Source: Candidatus Obscuribacter sp. (GTDB lineage: Bacteria; Cyanobacteriota; Vampirovibrionia; Obscuribacterales; Obscuribacteraceae). From it: a stretch of 64,000 nucleotides of DNA. The position numbers were made by a program, and so were the translations under genes. Location of the stretch: contig JADYXR010000204.1 of NCBI GenBank assembly GCA_021772095.1, forward strand, positions 62,001-126,000. The letters are read 5' to 3'. This document shows, piece after piece, positions 63,893 to 64,000 of this stretch. Every line of letters begins with the position of its first letter. The stretch's first letter is position 1. The notes beneath the pieces were generated by a model. The model ran no database searches. It was not told where the DNA came from and was given only the letters and a program-made list of their open reading frames with translations.

Positions 63893-64000
63893 ATCACAGA
63901 CCTCGAGCCGGTGTTCGGCTTAAAGCAATTGGAAATCCTTGCCCTTGGAGGGAATCGAGTAATCGACAAAACGCTGGACAAAGTTGCCGAATCACCCAAT
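63893..64000 (+). CDS. Leucine-rich-repeat coding fragment at the right edge
   Basis: From 63893 to the window end (36 codons, open) the frame contains ITDLEPVFGLKQLEILALG and then GNRVID, the pattern of an internalin-like LRR (xxDLxPLxxLxxLxxLxLxxN). It follows directly after an in-frame TAG at 63890-63892. A GTG at 63911 is the only visible start, which would fall inside the repeat. Either a gene starts unusually or this is the tail of a broken LRR gene. The 63604-63892 gap shows no other gene. Confidence 0.35.
   Translation, partial: MTDLEPVFGLKQLEILALGGNRVIDKTLDKVAESPN

Overview
The window reads as a chromosomal segment of a free-living, Gram-negative-type bacterium of moderate GC (about one half by eye, not computed). 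Several traits together point to a non-photosynthetic cyanobacterial relative of the Obscuribacterales type (Vampirovibrionia/Melainabacteria): many PknB-like kinases with extra domains, many secreted TPR proteins, a very large filamentous-haemagglutinin-like protein with a FecR-type domain, and long non-coding spacers. This assignment is inference. There is no rRNA or other taxonomic marker in the window, and I found no tRNA, CRISPR array, transposase or prophage.

Layout. 1-8.7 kb: the last codons of a probable trehalose synthase, a secreted HExxH/TPR protein, a 1476-residue adhesin-like protein, a DUF4239 membrane protein, a small TPR protein and an SGNH-type protein. 8.7-12.5 kb: a glycerophosphodiesterase and a complete two-component system (response regulator plus PAS histidine kinase). 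12.6-16.1 kb: a CPBP membrane protease with an apparently frameshifted start, its small upstream partner, and a repeat-containing Pro/Lys-rich protein. 16.2-23.9 kb: a five-gene minus-strand signalling operon (DUF2252, two paralogous histidine kinases, a secreted protein, a Ser/Thr kinase). 24.0-26.0 kb: a TadE-like pilus protein set in non-coding DNA rich in palindromes and 11-bp phased repeats, then a small TPR protein. 26.2-31.7 kb: a truncated pseudokinase, a DUF2939-like protein, a WYL regulator, an aldo/keto reductase and a HEAT-like protein. 31.8-36.8 kb: a TPR-alpha/beta hydrolase, a glutathione-synthetase-like ATP-grasp enzyme and a TPR-metzincin. 36.9-45 kb: a 1464-residue kinase-TPR protein and two tandem paralogous Ser/Thr kinases with a C-terminal GspE-N/MshEN-like segment. 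45.7-49.2 kb: an MFS transporter, a thioesterase and a purine permease. 49.5-56 kb: a VIT/vWA-like membrane protein, a NAGPA-type glycosidase and two small envelope proteins, one frameshifted. 56.1-64 kb: a five-domain alpha-amylase, a YciI-like protein, a possible permuted papain-fold enzyme, an acidic membrane protein, RecQ, a small secreted protein, and an LRR fragment at the right edge.

The most notable observation is the histidine kinase pair at 18786-22432. The two genes overlap by 4 bp. One protein keeps every ATP-binding box but has Ser where the phospho-accepting His should be. The other keeps the His but has lost the N, G1 and G2 boxes. The natural reading is an obligate heterodimer that phosphorylates in trans. 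The operon holds no response regulator, but it does encode a Ser/Thr kinase and a DUF2252 protein with kinase-like motifs.

A second theme is the spacers. At least six carry different short degenerate tandem repeats with units of 9-26 bp. One 11-bp family (GTGAA plus 6 nt) occurs on both sides of the TadE-like gene. Two separate one-base frameshifts, both explained by a shortened homopolymer, suggest assembly errors or recent mutations.
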